Shown here: piece after piece, positions 21,883-35,024 of the stretch
Position numbering within the stretch: position 1 is the first letter of the stretch
Layout of the letters: every line of letters starts with the position of its first letter
DNA from: Sipunculus nudus
Lineage: Eukaryota > Annelida > Sipuncula > Golfingiida > Sipunculidae
Direction of reading: 5' to 3'
NCBI GenBank assembly: GCA_026874595.1
Contig: CM049308.1
Coordinates: forward strand, 72,140,624 to 72,204,623
Length of the DNA: 64,000 bases
Notes under the pieces: generated by a model
What the model saw: the letters and a program-made list of their open reading frames with translations, nothing else
What the model was told of the DNA's origin: nothing
Databases searched by the model: none
Position numbers and translations under genes: made by a program

Positions 21883-24800
21883 GTATCTTGGCAAGTAAAT
21901 TGGCAAAATATAACGTATTTTGTTTTTCTTGGATTAAAAAAAAAGTAATCACCTGCATTCTAGGCACAGATTCTGAAGATCAATTTAAGCTTGTGGTATG
22001 GACTTATCTTTAGTGTTTAAGAACACTACAGATTTTTTAAATTTTAAAGTTTTTAAATTATTACTGGTAAGAGATGTCAACAACATGTGGACAAACAGTA
22101 CTAGATTATACATGATAATTTGAATGATAAGAACATAAGAGTACTGGTATATCACATCATAATTTAAGCAAATTTTAAGTTAATGAAAAATTTTTGTATT
22201 TGGTGAAAATAATTTATATTTATCCTATTTATCCTGTACATAAGATGACTGGATATAAAGAATGCACTTGTCATAATATAAAGATAAAAAATTGAAAATT
22301 ATTCCATCTTTGGTACTTATTTATGAACACATTGTCTGTATTTGCTGCTGCTGATTTCTGCCTGGCTGAATGTATGATAATTGTATTTCACCTCTGGAAT
22401 TGATTGCTTTATTATTGTACAAATAAATCATTCATACCCTAGCTAATTCAAGTCCCTCTTGAAAAAAGTAGGTGTCCCATAGTGATTAATCTCTCTCAAG
22501 TGATAACTCAAGTTTTCATTTGATTTATTGGATTCAAACTTATAGATATATGTCCCTCTACATTGAAGAACTCAAATGATTTGGGGGTCTAAAGGTCAAG
22601 GTCCCGGTCAGAGTTATTCATATTTTAGTGTCATACTTATGGTCGTATTAATTTATGAACCATCATTGTAAGAACCAAGTTTATTTTGGGTTTCTGAAGG
22701 TAAAAAATATCAGATCAGTTCTGAGTTATTCATAGCTTGGTTCAAAATAATAAACTCATGTTTGGAATGATTGATTTGAATCAAAATAAACAGTTATGAG
22801 ACTCATAAGGATATATTGGTTTAATATAATAACCTCATGTTATGAATGATAATTTGAATCAAAGTTTACAGTTATGAATCTCTTTAGAATAAATTATGTA
22901 TTTTCTGGGCTCTGCATGTCTTGTCAGTTTTCTAGTTTTTATATCTTTAATTAATCCGATACCTTTGCAGTCAAATAAAATTGGTTCTCACCGTCCTGGG
23001 CTTAATTGTCAGGTACTGGCTTGTGTTTTCAGCTTGGGCCATGAGATTCATTACCCCTATTTGCAAGCATTTTCAACCATATTCAGTTCATTAAATGCAC
23101 TAGTAATTTGTACCTGTGTCTCTTTTCCTGTCATTAAACAGATGAGTTATACCACAGAAACCTTAATTTCATAATATTATTTTGGAAATGTGAATATTCT
23201 GGATTTTTTTTCTGATTAATTGGTTTCATCTTATTACCTGATTAATTAAAATTTTGCTTGGCATCATAGCCCACAAGGGCTACCTTGGTCAATAAGCCAT
23301 CTGACAAAATATGATGGGAAATGAGATGAAAAAACAAGCATATATTAACAAACAGGTGAAGTTACTTCTCAGCACAAGTAAAAATATTGTATTACTCTGT
23401 TAACATAGAAATAAAAAAGTTATAATCAAGTGATTTCTTATTTTCAGAAAATCAGTTTAAATTGATAATAATCTGGCTTGTGTAAAACTAAAGTATATCT
23501 TGAAAAAAAATCCTAATTACAGCAGTGCTAGAAATCCGATCCTCCATACTGGCTCATATTTTCAGCAATGTAGGGTGTATATATTCATATTTTTGTGGCA
23601 ACAAGATGACCCAGAAATACAAGTATCAGCCATTTGGTGGGCAGCATCAGCATATAAGTGGCGCCATCACTGTCAGAAGCGCACACAAAGTGGTCAGGCT
23701 GTGATGAATAAGCGTCTTCATGCACCACTGTTAAAGGCTGTTCATGTCATGCCGCTGACATGTCCTTCCAACTTGTGTAATAGATAAAGCAAAAAATAGC
23801 ACCATTAATACTGTAGGCTTTTTGCTGCCATAAAAAGAGAGGTATTCAGCCACCTCTCTACAATTGGTCAATTGATGTTACAGCCTTTAGAACCTGTCTA
23901 AGGGGCATCTTTTTGGCTGTCCCCCAGGAAAAACTGGCAAAAAAGGCCCCTTTTAAAAGGAAAAGGATAGTTTTTTTACACTGAAAGTAGTTGTAGAACC
24001 AGCTTAGAAGCCTTGTGTAACAAAAAAGTGTTACCATAAAAGATGTCTGCGTGCATCCACAATATCACGGCATGCATACATCCAAACACTAGAAAATCTT
24101 CCATTGTGTTTGATTATTATCAAAGACAGTGGCTCCCAGAATCTTAGATTATATTCTTTTTTTGCTTATTCATGATAGTATTTCATTGATAGACACTTGT
24201 AAATAACTCTTTCCAAGATCTCTTTCGTTCCAAATTACTTTCTTTCAGATGCTATTTGGTTTAAAATTAGGGTTTATTCATCCATATCTGAAACTTTTAT
24301 TTTACAAACCTCATTCAGTTTCTCATTAAGTCACACTGTAGCAGTCCCAAAGAATTTTCTTAACCATTTTATCAGCTGAAAATCGTCCTGTAGCTGTAAA
24401 ATTAATACTTTCAGAAACGCAAAACAGCTGTGAGCCAAAAAATTTAATTTATTTCGCTAGCATGTATTTGACTGAGATATTTAGAAATCTCAGAAAATAA
24501 TTTTAACATAAAAGCATAAGTTATTAGCCTTACTTATATACATTTGTCTGAGAGGTTTAGTAATAAAAAAAATATATCAGAAAAATAGGAGTCATATAAG
24601 TAAATAACTTAGCCATGAATACACAACATACATCCATCCTATTGCAACAATATATCACTTCACAGAGCCAACAGCCATAACATCAGGTTATGAATATGGA
24701 TTAATCACAATGCAACACATGTTAATTTACAAACCAAAGTGTAAATTTAATCTCTGTGGTAACCATCAATTTTCTCTGCATGTTCCTCTCACAACTTGGA

Positions 24801-26283
24801 TGTCATTTTCATAATATGTGGGATGTGTGCTTTTAGGCTGTCAAGAATTCCACAAACATTCTAGGGAGATTTACCAAAATACTGCATTATAACTATTTAC
24901 ACATCTGGGTGCTGTTAGAAGGTGACAAAAATCATTAACAGTTTGGCTTTGTCAATATAATTTAAGGGACAATATCCATGTATAACTTGAGGTGTTTTAA
25001 AATTTAATGGAAATATTTATTTCCTCATCAAGACTTGCAGTGCTTTTTTTTGGACAAATCAACCATGTCTCTCTGACAAGTTGTTGCTTTAAATTTTAAA
25101 ATAGATGACTACAAAATAAAATCCGCCAACAGGTTGTTGTCAGTAGTATGCCTTGTTATGTCAGCCTCATAAATCAGTATCAGCCAGTGAAACTAGTTAC
25201 CTACTGCAGTTTAGCATCCGTCAGTGCATTATTGGCATTCTAGCATGTTGAATGAGGCCCTACGGCCATATTTTGTTATTGTCAAATGAATGTAAAGTTG
25301 AAATATTGTTACCGATTTCTTGTGTAACAAACAGTCAATTTTTTCAAAGACCTGTGCGTGGGTGGATGATGATTTGATTCAACTGGCATACTCCAAATGC
25401 AGATGTCTATATGGAAACAGCTACAGCTTACAGACTTCTTATGTACTTTGTATTACAGTATACCCCAGTTGGATCAACCTTAATCCTCTTACACTGCCTT
25501 ATACTTTTCACTCTGTACAGCCCTGAGCCTGAGGGTGGGACTTAGCATTATACCTGGTCTATCTTATCTTCAGCCTCGTCCTTTTATCACCTCCCAGCAG
25601 CCCTTTTTCTTATTCTCACACAAGATCTGGGATGCGGCTGATGATTGATGGATTCCTTGTCACCATATTCCCAGGTGGACTATTAATCATCCAAGCTTTT
25701 TATATTGTTCCACATTGAACATGCCGACTCCTCGGATGGCTTTATTTAGCTGTATATGTATTAAAGCTTTAATGGAACACTCGCTGATTGAACACACAGG
25801 ATCTTGTATATTTTTTTACTGCTGTCTCTCCATAGAGAATATGCATTTCTTTTGAAAACAAATCAGCCCTAGGGTATTTAGGCTGAATAGGAAACAGGGC
25901 CATTGGAAACCTGCAACCATTCTGTCATACTCATAGAATGTTGCTATATGCTGGATTAAGAATGTATTTATGACCACATATAGGAAAATTTAATCAGAGA
26001 AATATCAGTTGCAGATATTCAGTTATCAAGCTATTGATTTAAGGTCATCAAGTTACACTGTGATTTTAGAATTCTGTGTATTCAGATCTGTCATATTTAA
26101 TCATAATGTAATCTGATTGAGTTTTCTTTCATTTTGATTACTTGAGTGCTCAGAGATATTTCCAGGTATTAAATTGGAAACAAACGGTTTGAATAAATGT
26201 TGCTGCAGTATTTCAGTCTTTACTTTAAATAAATGCAACAATTCTTTATCAGTACACCTCTCTTTTTGTCTTTGTCTCTTTTG
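21883..26283. other. Mostly unrecognised; possible MITE fragment near 23.9 kb
   Basis: At 23,882-23,960 the sequence TTTAGAACCTGTCTAAGG followed by CCCCCAGG and AAAAGG blocks resembles the CAGTRGAACC-type MITEs, but no clean ends are seen. CCTTGGTCAATAAGCC at 23,283-23,298 recurs exactly at 26,637-26,652, hinting at a fragment of the 26.3-kb repeat. An open frame at 23,500-23,787 has no donor. The rest shows nothing. Confidence 0.4.
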
Positions 26284-26297
26284 CCCCCCCCCCCCCC
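26284..26297 (+). repeat. Poly-C run (14 nt)
   Basis: A homopolymer immediately left of the tandem-repeat element starting near 26,311. Confidence 0.9.
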
Positions 26298-26310
26298 ACC
26301 CCATCCTTCC

Positions 26311-26965
26311 AGGGGAGACGTTGTTTTCGGTGCCATTGTCTGTCGGCAGCTGCATCAGCATGGCGGCATCTGTAGGATATCTTGTGAACCCATTTACTTA
26401 TGAAGGGCTGCATATTTTCCTCCAGAATTTAAAACACTCATTGTTCCTACCAAAATCTCAGTTGGAAACCCGGTCACCTTGACCTTCATCTTCAAGGTCA
26501 AATCTGCTGAAATGTTAAATTTTGTAAACCCCATTACTTTTGAGGGGCTTCATATTTTGTCTTCAAATTTGGTTCACAATTTGTTCCTACCAAGTTCTTG
26601 GGCAAGATCGAAAACTTGTGACGTTGACCAGGATCTCCTTGGTCAATAAGCCGAGTTATAGTTATTTTCTTATGAACGTGATAACTTTTGAAGGGCTGCA
26701 TATTTTCCCCCAAAATATGAAATTCTCAATGTTCCTACAAAATCTCAGAGGAGTTAAAAAAACTGGTGTCCTTGACCTTGCTCTTCAAGGTCAATTTTAT
26801 GCAACTCTAGAATTTTTGTAACCCCCATAACTTTGGAAGTACTGAAGATTTTTTCTTCAAATTTGACACACCAGTTCTTAATTTCTGCCAAAATCAAAAA
26901 GCAGTAACCTTAACCTTGATCTTCAAGGTCAAATCTGCTGAAATCTAGAATTATTGTTTTGAGAT
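26311..26965 (+). mobile_element. Element with about 145-bp tandem core monomers and GACCTT/AAGGTC inverted repeats
   Basis: A conserved-looking head (GGGGAGACGTTGTTTTCGG) is followed by about four monomers. They are marked by ACTTTTGARGGGCTGCATATTTT at roughly 26,390, 26,535, 26,680 and 26,825, so the period is near 145 bp. Three monomers contain TTGACCTT-7 nt-AAGGTCAA (26,479-26,501, 26,772-26,794, and 26,911-26,932 with a mutated left arm). Apparent ORFs here are by-products of the repeat. It may be a non-autonomous element like the Helitron-like families further right, but clear termini were not found. Confidence 0.6.
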
Positions 26966-27913
26966 AGTGCATATTTTCCCTCTATGTTTTGGGATGTATC
27001 TGTTTTTGGGCTGCAAAAAAAAGCCATTCTAGTTTTAGTTTCATTTCCATGGGTTCAGGCATCTTTGTCATGAATAGTAGCAGCGACAAGTGACTGCATG
27101 GGTTCCATGTCACGACAGTCACATATATTGAATGAGATTTCATGTTGAAATTTCTTTTATTCACTCTTGAAAGGTGTACATAAAAGAACTTCATTGAAGT
27201 ATTTTGGGATATGAAGGGGAGAGCTCTTACATATTGCTTCATAATAATTGATTGCCAAGGAAATGAAAGTATGTACAATGAAGCCATATATGAGATATGG
27301 ATTGGAGGGATGTCTGCAGCACTTTAACTTACAGCAGCTGCTTTCCTGCCTGTGTTGCTGTCTTAAGGTCTTACAGAGAAAGCAATGACACACCCAGGCT
27401 ACAGCTCCTAGTGATGCCAGACACCACAACTTGAGGCTATAATGACCAAATTGGTCAGGCCTTTAATCTTATGGGAGTGAGGCCAAGGGGGGTCAAGCAG
27501 GGGCACTGGTCACAGACCCTGCTGTTAACAGCAAAACAAACATGTCAGACCATCAAAGGGTTCAGTTTGAGACTGTTACCCCTATTCTAAAGAGTAAACA
27601 TTAAGAGCTGTGGTATTGCATCCCCACATAGTAAGAGAGAGCTGCATGGACTGTGGTTTGTGAGAGAATCCTCTTGAGTTACTCATGAAGCAATCATGAA
27701 TGAAAACGTGTTTTTTTGTATGGGTGGGGGGGGGGGGGGGGGTTGCTTGGATAATGGTGAGGTAGGAAGCTCCCAATGCTGTGGTTTTTGGCACCTATAC
27801 TCATAACATATTTCAATACAAAGCCTTAAAAATTGTCTTATTTATGGTCTTATTTAATTTCATGAGAGGATACAAATGTACTGAATCAATCATAAATCAT
27901 GCCATATCATATA
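26966..27913. other. No gene recognised; 17-nt poly-G at 27,726-27,742
   Basis: Minus-strand frames at 26,982-27,429 are short and lack splice context. The only definite feature is the poly-G run, preceded by TGGGT. Confidence 0.5.
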
Positions 27914-28955
27914 CAATAGAACGCCTGTATTACGGTCACCATCGGGACTGGATGAATGTGGCCTTAATACAGGAGTGGCCGTTATACAGGACTTGACCAG
28001 GATAGGAGGTTAAACCACTGCCACATGACATCGTTCACATCTGTCTTTTTCTACTTGAATTTGTGCATTCTTAATACTGTTCGATGATTTCTTGCTTCCT
28101 CTTAAGTATGTTTTAAACTTGAGTTCGGCCGACACCATAGATTTCTGCTATCTATCGGCTGCTTTTCCCGTCAATCTTCCTGATCAGATCTACCTTTTCT
28201 TAGAGAGCAAGTTCATGTCTTTTCTTGGTCACCATAATGGTCAAAGAGAATGGGACAGAGTATGCATAACATTTTATACATTTTAACATTTTACAATAAT
28301 TATTTTGCATTCATAATTATTCATGTATGAGTAAATTGTGCGATGTTTGCCGCACTGTTTTCGTTTGATGCACGTGTTCACAAGGACATTAAAGAATGTT
28401 TAAAGATCCACAGTTTGCCTGACGTTTATCTGATGATATAATCATCGGGACCCGCCAGTTGTCATTCATTAATTAAATTACAAACACCCTGATTACGATC
28501 TGGCTCGCACAACTGATTCCCAAACATACACGCAGAGTGACGCTGGTGGGAACACATGCCTTACTATTGTGCATACTAATGAGGCTGAGTAGGGTAGTAT
28601 GACGCTGGCTATGTGTCAAACAACTCAGTCACAGTCGATTGGTTACCTTTATCCAGGCACTCATTAACAGACAGGAATGTGTGAGAGCGGACCATTGTGT
28701 AATGATATTGAGGTCAGAAGTGGCCGCTCGATTTGTGGAACCTGTGTCACGGAGTCACTGCCCCTGACCGTAATTGAGGCATTTCCCGGCCTACGGGACC
28801 AAGAAACCTGGCCATAATATGGAATAGAGGAGTGACCGTAATTGACAACAAAATGATTATGAAATATAAAGGTAGAAAATTCGGGACCGGAAAATCTGAC
28901 CATTTTAGACGTATTTGCCATTATTGAGGCGTGGCCATAAGCAGGCATTCTACTG
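27914..28955. mobile_element. 1,042-bp TA-flanked element, CARTAGAAYGCCTG ends
   Basis: The left end CAATAGAACGCCTGTATTACGG is mirrored at the right end (inverted: CAGTAGAATGCCTGCTTATGG). TA lies directly outside both (27,912-27,913 and 28,956-28,957). Inward of each end are repeated GGTCACC/GGCCGTTATAC and TGACCGTAATTGA motifs, forming long subterminal repeats. The middle (28,020-28,560) looks unrelated to the ends. No transposase is recognised, so it is non-autonomous or internally decayed. Termini and TA duplication fit the Tc1/mariner/pogo group. Confidence 0.7.
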
Positions 28956-28957
28956 TA

Positions 28958-30083
28958 CTGTGATTTTATTTTTCAGAGACCTATACAGAGCTCTTATTTG
29001 TTGCTGCATGATTACCGGATTATTCCAGGTTATAATATTTCAGGATTTTTCATCTAGAAATTAACTATGTCGACCATCTTAAACATCGACAGTGTCAAAG
29101 TTTGAATGCAGCATTATTAGGCTGCTATATCACCAGTTTTATAGCTCTTGGAATTCACATTGCCCTACAGGTCTTAATTTGTTTTTGTAAACATTTTCCC
29201 AATTAGTCCTTAAACACACTCATTTTTTTGTGTGTTTTTATTGTCATTTATTATTGTGTTTCCAGTATATGATCACATATGAGGACTTCATCTCATGTCC
29301 AACCCACAGTCCCTTTATTGATTTCCCAGTAAAGTTTCTGCACCCTCTCCTCCGAAAACAAGGGAAGAGTCTAAATTTGAATTCATGAGATTCCTTATTG
29401 CTGCCAGGGTTAACAGGTAATAGTTATCACCAAGAAGATAGCTTTCAAATGGTCCCATTGTATACCCATAAAATAGAGGCGAGGAAAAGAGGTCTGAAGG
29501 GGGAGTCATTATGTCTGTCAATATTAACACTACCTGACATTCTCATGCAAAAAAAAATATCGATAAATTTTCCTTCATCCAATGTTTGTTTTCTGAGTAC
29601 ATTTTTCTATCACTCTTGTCTTGGATCAGTTTTGGAAAAATTAAAAAAGCTGGACATTTTGCAGTATAGCCTCATCTTTAATAGCTCATACACCATATTA
29701 ATATAAAATCACGTCTCATCTGCCTGTTTTTCCTGCCCTTATTATTTCAAGTTTAGGGTTAGTCATTTGCTTATATTAGAAAAATGTGTTCAGCAATAAC
29801 TGTTGCAGGTCTTAATGAACCCTTATAAATGTCACAGTGGTTTGGTTTGACAAATAGCAATGTCAGCAGGGACAAAACAGATTGTCCTGATTTTTGAAAG
29901 TTTTGATAATCTTGCGGGACTTCCAGGAACACTGTAATTGAATTCTTCATATTGATATATGTACCCCTGGCTGCAAAGGCAAACAGTTTAACAAACAGAT
30001 CTAATTTGCAGCAAATGATATGGTATAGCTAATTATAAACAGAAATAAATATTAAGTGGGCTGCTTGGGAGAACTGTTTTTTT
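28958..30083. other. No recognised gene or repeat
   Basis: AT-rich interval between the TA-flanked element and the first large Helitron-like element; short frames on both strands only. Confidence 0.45.
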
Positions 30084-32629
30084 AGCTCAGCTGACTGTAT
30101 GTCATCTGAGCTATAGCGATCACTCTTTGTCTGTCGTCCGTCCGGCCATCTGGCCGTCTGTCCGTTAACAAGGCACAAATTGTAACCACTGGACCTGGAA
30201 TCTTCTTACTTTACATCCAGAGAGGTCCATGAAAAATCTCCTTGGAAACTTGGAATTAGGTCTCTGTTACCCATATTCTTCGAGCTATGGGGCCCCAAAT
30301 TACCCCCCCAGAATAGTAAAAAATTTCATACAAAAACTTCAATATCTCCTTAACTACATCACTGATGGTCATGATTTTTGGCATACATATTGATCATGAG
30401 ATGATCCATCAGTTCCTGCAGACTGGTGGCGCCACCTGTAATTTTTTATTTTTTACAAATTTTTTTTCTCTATTTTTTGAGACCTTTAAAAATGTGGACA
30501 TCTGTTAACAGGGCACAAATCGTAAAGACTGGACCTAGAATCTTCATTCTTGACATTCTGAGATACCTATGAAAAGTCTCTGTGGAAACCAGAAATTAGG
30601 TCTCTGTTATCCATATCCTTCGAGCTATGGGGCCCCAAAGTACCCTCCAGAATAGTGAAAAATTTCATACAAAAACTTCAATATCTCATTAACTACATCA
30701 CTGATGGTCATGACTTTTGGCATACATATTGATCATGAGATGTTTCATCAGTTTCTGCAGACTGGTGGAGCCACCTTATTTTTCGATTTTTTACGAATTT
30801 TTTTCTCTATTTTTGAAACCTTTAAAAATGTGGACATCTGTTAACAGGGCACAAATCGTAAAGACTGGACCTAGATTCTTCATTCTTGACATTCTGAGAT
30901 ACCTATGAAAAGTTTCCATGGAAACCAGAAATTAGGTCTCTGTTACCCATATCCTTCGAGCTATGGGGCCCCAAAGTACCCCCCAGAATAGTGAAAACTT
31001 TCATAAAAAAAACTTCAATATCTCATTAACTACATCACTGATGGTCATGATTTTTGGCATACGTATTGATCATAAGATGTATCATCAGTGTCTGCAGACT
31101 GGTGGCACCACCTGTATTTTTCAAATTTTTACAATTTTTTTCTCTATTTTTGAGACCTTTAAGGATGTAGTTATCTGTCAACAGGATTCAAATTGTAACC
31201 ACTGGACCTAGATTCTTCATTCTTGACACACAGGGTGACCCATGAAAAGTCTCCATGGAAACCTGAAATAAGGTCTCTGTTACCCATATCCTTTGAGCTA
31301 CGGGGCCCCAAAGTACCACCCAGAATAGTCAAAAATTTCATAAAAAAACTTCAATATCTGATTAACTACATCACTGATGGTCATGATTTTTGGCATACAT
31401 ATTGATCACGAGATGTTTCATCAGTTTCTGCAGATCGGTGGTGCCACCTGTATTTTTCAAAGTTTTACGATTTTTTTTTCTCTATTTTTGTGACCTTTAT
31501 TGATGTAGTTTATCTGTCAACAGGGTTCAAATTGGACCTAGAATCTTCATTCTTGACACACAGGGAGATCTATGAAAAGTCTCCATGGAAACCTGAAATT
31601 AGGTCTCTGTTACCCATATCCTTTGAGCTATTGCACTCCAAAGTACAGCTCAGAATAATGGAAAATTTGATACAAAAGCTAAAGTATCTGAACATCTAAT
31701 GCAGAGATCGCCATAATTGTTTGTATGGATATTGATCATGGTGTGTTTCATCAGTTTCTGCAGCCTGGTGGCACCAGATATAATTGTTGGTGCTTTTTTT
31801 CGAATTTTTTTTCTCTATTTTTGGGACCTTTAAAGATATGAACATCTGTTAACATGGCACAAATCATAACAACTGGACCTAGAATCTTCATTCTTTACAC
31901 ACAGGGAGACCCATGAAAAATCTCCATGGAAACCTGAAATTAGGTCTCTGTTACCCATATCCATTAAGCTGTATGGCTCCAAAATACTCCCCAGTTTTGA
32001 TACAGAAACTCCAGTATCTCAATAACTACAACACTGATGCTCATGATTTTTGACATACATATTGATCATGACATGTTCCATCAGTTTTAGCAGACTGGGT
32101 TTGCCACCTCTATTTTTTTCAAATTTTTACCAATTATTTTCTCTTTTTTTGAGACCTTTAAAGATGTGGTTATCTGTCAACAGGGTAAAAATTGTAACAA
32201 CTGGACCTAGAATCGTCATTCTTGTCATGCAAGGAGGCCCATGAAAAGTGTCTATGGAAACCTGAAATTATGTATCTGTTACCCATATCCTTCAAGCTAA
32301 AGGACTCCAAAGTATCCCTCAGAATAATGGAAAATTTGATACAAAAGCTGAAGTATCTGAACAACTAACCCAGAGACCACCATGCTTCTTTGCATGGATA
32401 TTGACCATATGGTGTTTTTATTAGTTTCTGCAGACTGGTGGAGCCACCTGTATTTTTTTTTAAGTTTTCTCTATTTTTGAGATATATTTATACAGACACA
32501 ATCTCAGCCTGTTGGTTAATCTCTTTGATGCTTCAGTTGAATGGTTATATACTACCATTCAGATGATAAAATTTCCTTTTGCAAATCTCTTCCCAGTCAG
32601 CTGAGCGTCATGACCCATGGGTCACTTGT
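30084..32629 (+). mobile_element. Helitron-like element, AGCTCAGCTGA family, complete copy with about 335-bp monomers
   Basis: The 5' end is a hairpin AGCTCAGCTGA...TCATCTGAGCT (30,084-30,112), preceded by a T run. Subterminal CAGTCAGCTGAGC (32,594-32,606) is the inverted copy of GCTCAGCTGACTG near the 5' end. Next comes the 14-bp palindrome TGACCCATGGGTCA (32,611-32,624), and the element ends in CTTGT followed by T. The body is about seven tandem monomers of 328-339 bp, located by TCTGTTAACAGGGCACAAAT-like starts at 30,161, 30,501, 30,837, 31,174, 31,513, 31,845 and 32,173. Each carries CTGCAGACTGGTGGCGCCACCTG or a decayed form. There is no coding gene; this is the architecture of non-autonomous Helentron/HINE ('pearl') elements. 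Confidence 0.82.
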
Positions 32630-33102
32630 TTTTCATGTAACAGAAATGTAGATCTGTTCAGTATAATATGTGACATAGTATTAAGTTTATAAAAATAACA
32701 GAATGACAGCCATACAAATTTAAATAAATAAGAGAAACCAGATGACATACCTATGGATGACCTCTATCTGCTGTATTGAATTCAATAAATATCTGACTAA
32801 AATATTCCATGCTCCTTGCAAAGCTATAAATTGGATATGTCAAGATGAAGTTTATTTAATATTTTTTTATGCAGATCAAGAGATAGGATAGACACATGAG
32901 ATTTCTCACAATTAAATAACCAATTAAAACAAAGGAGATCCCATTATATCCATCCAATATTATTTGCAGGCAAATAATTTTACCATATATGGCTGAATTA
33001 GTGTGGGTGCAAAGCTCGTGGTGTGATGTATTATAATTTGCCCACCATAGTTTAAAGGTGTTTGGGTGCATCACTATCATAGTCTTATTTTCATTGTTAC
33101 AG
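32630..33102. other. Unique-looking sequence left of candidate exon
   Basis: No repeats recognised. It ends in the pyrimidine-rich tract and CAG acceptor used by the candidate exon at 33,103. Confidence 0.4.
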
Positions 33103-33165
33103 GTCCCAAAGAAGTCACAACTGCTGGAATAGAAACATTCACCAATGTGAAAAACATGTCTATAA
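33103..33165 (+). CDS. Candidate 63-nt internal exon, phase 1-1, unknown protein
   Basis: The exon is preceded by a pyrimidine tract ending TTGTTACAG and followed by GTAAGT, a perfect donor core. Two frames are open; frame 0 has a TAG. The preferred frame begins after two bases and ends with one, so both introns would be phase 1. It reads PKEVTTAGIETFTNVKNMSI, which has normal amino-acid composition and good-looking codons. No domain is recognisable from 20 residues. It lies between repeat-laden regions as expected for an exon in large introns, with 470 bp of non-repeat DNA on its left. It is the best plus-strand exon candidate in the window. Confidence 0.45.
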
Positions 33166-33609
33166 GTAAGTGGAATTTTTGTAGCCTGTAATTAAGTTGA
33201 TATAGAGTTGTGTGTCTACCTGCTAAGCACTCATCTCACTGGACTGCCACTGGAGTTACAAAATTGTGAGAATATACACAAATTTAATCATTTTCACTTA
33301 AAATCACACTGAATATGTACACACACATGTCAAAGTTTGCCTTTGAGTTCACATGCATGACTATTGCAGGACATTTGCAAGCAAAATTGCAAATATTTTT
33401 GGCCTAGCTTGCATTTTGTCTCCAGTCAGTCTCAAATTAGTTTCATAGGTTGCCAAACTCTCACAAAGTTGTCTCACATTTCTCACACTTCCTGACTCAC
33501 AGAAACTACCGTAATGTCTACATCAGTTTGTATCCTTCATTAGTTCGCACGCTATAAATTTCCTGAATCATATTTTCTATATTACATATATGAATTCGTA
33601 CACCAACAT
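33166..33609. other. No recognised feature
   Basis: Putative intron sequence right of the candidate exon; contains CTCACA-rich stretches near 33,460-33,500 but no repeat unit. Confidence 0.4.
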
Positions 33610-35024
33610 ACTGTGCCGATGTTAGCTATTGCCGGTGACCACCGGCCGTCCGTATGAACAGTAATTGTAGCTATGATTAAAACGGCTTTGCATGCGGAGA
33701 TGAATCAAATGTCTATGCTGTTCACCTGATAACAACACATCTTTATGTCTTAGTGCATGGCAGTAACATGATAATTTATCGGAACAATTTTATCAGATTT
33801 GCGACTTTATGTATGTGAATAGGAAAAACTGTCGCTTAACTGATACTGATGGGCCATCTTTGCTTCAGACTTGTTACAGCATGAATGTGATTTTAACAAT
33901 AGAACTCGAGGTAAAAAATGTTTTTTAATCGATAATATTTTGTTTACTTAATAATAGAATAAGAAGGATTTGTAAGTGGGACAAAAATCACATTAGCTGA
34001 TGATCATATACTAGTTATCCACTTGGGACAAACCTGGCACGGACCACTGATCACATGCATGACATGGTGCTACAAGACATCAAAGGTTAAATGGAGATCG
34101 TCGGAGTGCTTTGAACCAACTACAAAGGATCTACTGCTGTCTTCAAGAGTTTTTATTTGATAAATTCCGGTAATGTCCGTGAAATAATTTATTTTTTTTC
34201 CCAATTAAAAACTTACCCGTAATTTGTTGGTTACTGTGGCCATTTGGATAGAGGCGCTTGAACAGTAATAATGTGAACTATGTCCCCCTGGTTCAAACCT
34301 ATTAGCTTTTTCCCCCTTTTATGTTATTCCCCCGTCCCAGTTTAAAAATATGATAAACATATATTTTTTTTTCATTTATTTCTTTCCACTGAAATTACTA
34401 AATGGGTAAAATAAACATTTAATTTATTGAAATATATAAATAAATCTGGTGAGATTACATATTCACGGCTGTAATAAGTTCACTTGCTGCCAGGTGGCAC
34501 CCCGAATAAATTTCATTAACTCCCTAAGAAAATCACCATAACCATTTTTAGGGCATATTCTGCAATCCATACAAATAATGTTCGTAAATGAATTCAGTAA
34601 AATGTTGCCATGAAGTATTACAAAACAATAGCCCATTTTCTTACCGCTAATGATGCTACGCACCACTGTACGCAGTGAGAGACCCCTGGCTAATGATGTT
34701 TTCCTTTCATGTCCAAACTGTGAAACACTTCGTTGCTTGTTTGCTTACCAATAATTTATTTGATGTGTAATATTAAGGTGATCAGGACTCCTGTCAATTT
34801 TGTTCGCACCACAGCTGTGATCAAATAAATTTGTTGACTTACTAATGAGGTACAAATTTAACAGTTTGGGGTAATAAATTACTGAAGTTCTATTGTCAGT
34901 AGCTGGATTTTTGAAGATCTTTATGATCTGTTGTGCTGGTCCATGGGTTACAAATGTTTAGTTTGTTCCGGCCGGCAGTACAGGCAGTCCCGGTAACCTC
35001 CGACCGGCATGGCTAAAACACTGT
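33610..35024. mobile_element. Possible DNA transposon remnant with GCCGGT-containing inverted ends
   Basis: The left side carries TTAGCTATTGCCGGTGACC and the right side, inverted, TTAGCCATGCCGGTCGGAGG. CTGTG/CAGTG lies just outside each. Both sides are GC-rich islands (CCGGCCGTCC and CCGGCCGGCAG) in AT-rich DNA. The inverted match is imperfect, no target duplication was confirmed, and no transposase is seen. It may be an old hAT-like element, or the similarity may be fortuitous. Confidence 0.3.

Noticed and set aside
34270-34300. GGTTCAAACC as a tRNA B box
   Set aside because: No A box or cloverleaf pairing around it.
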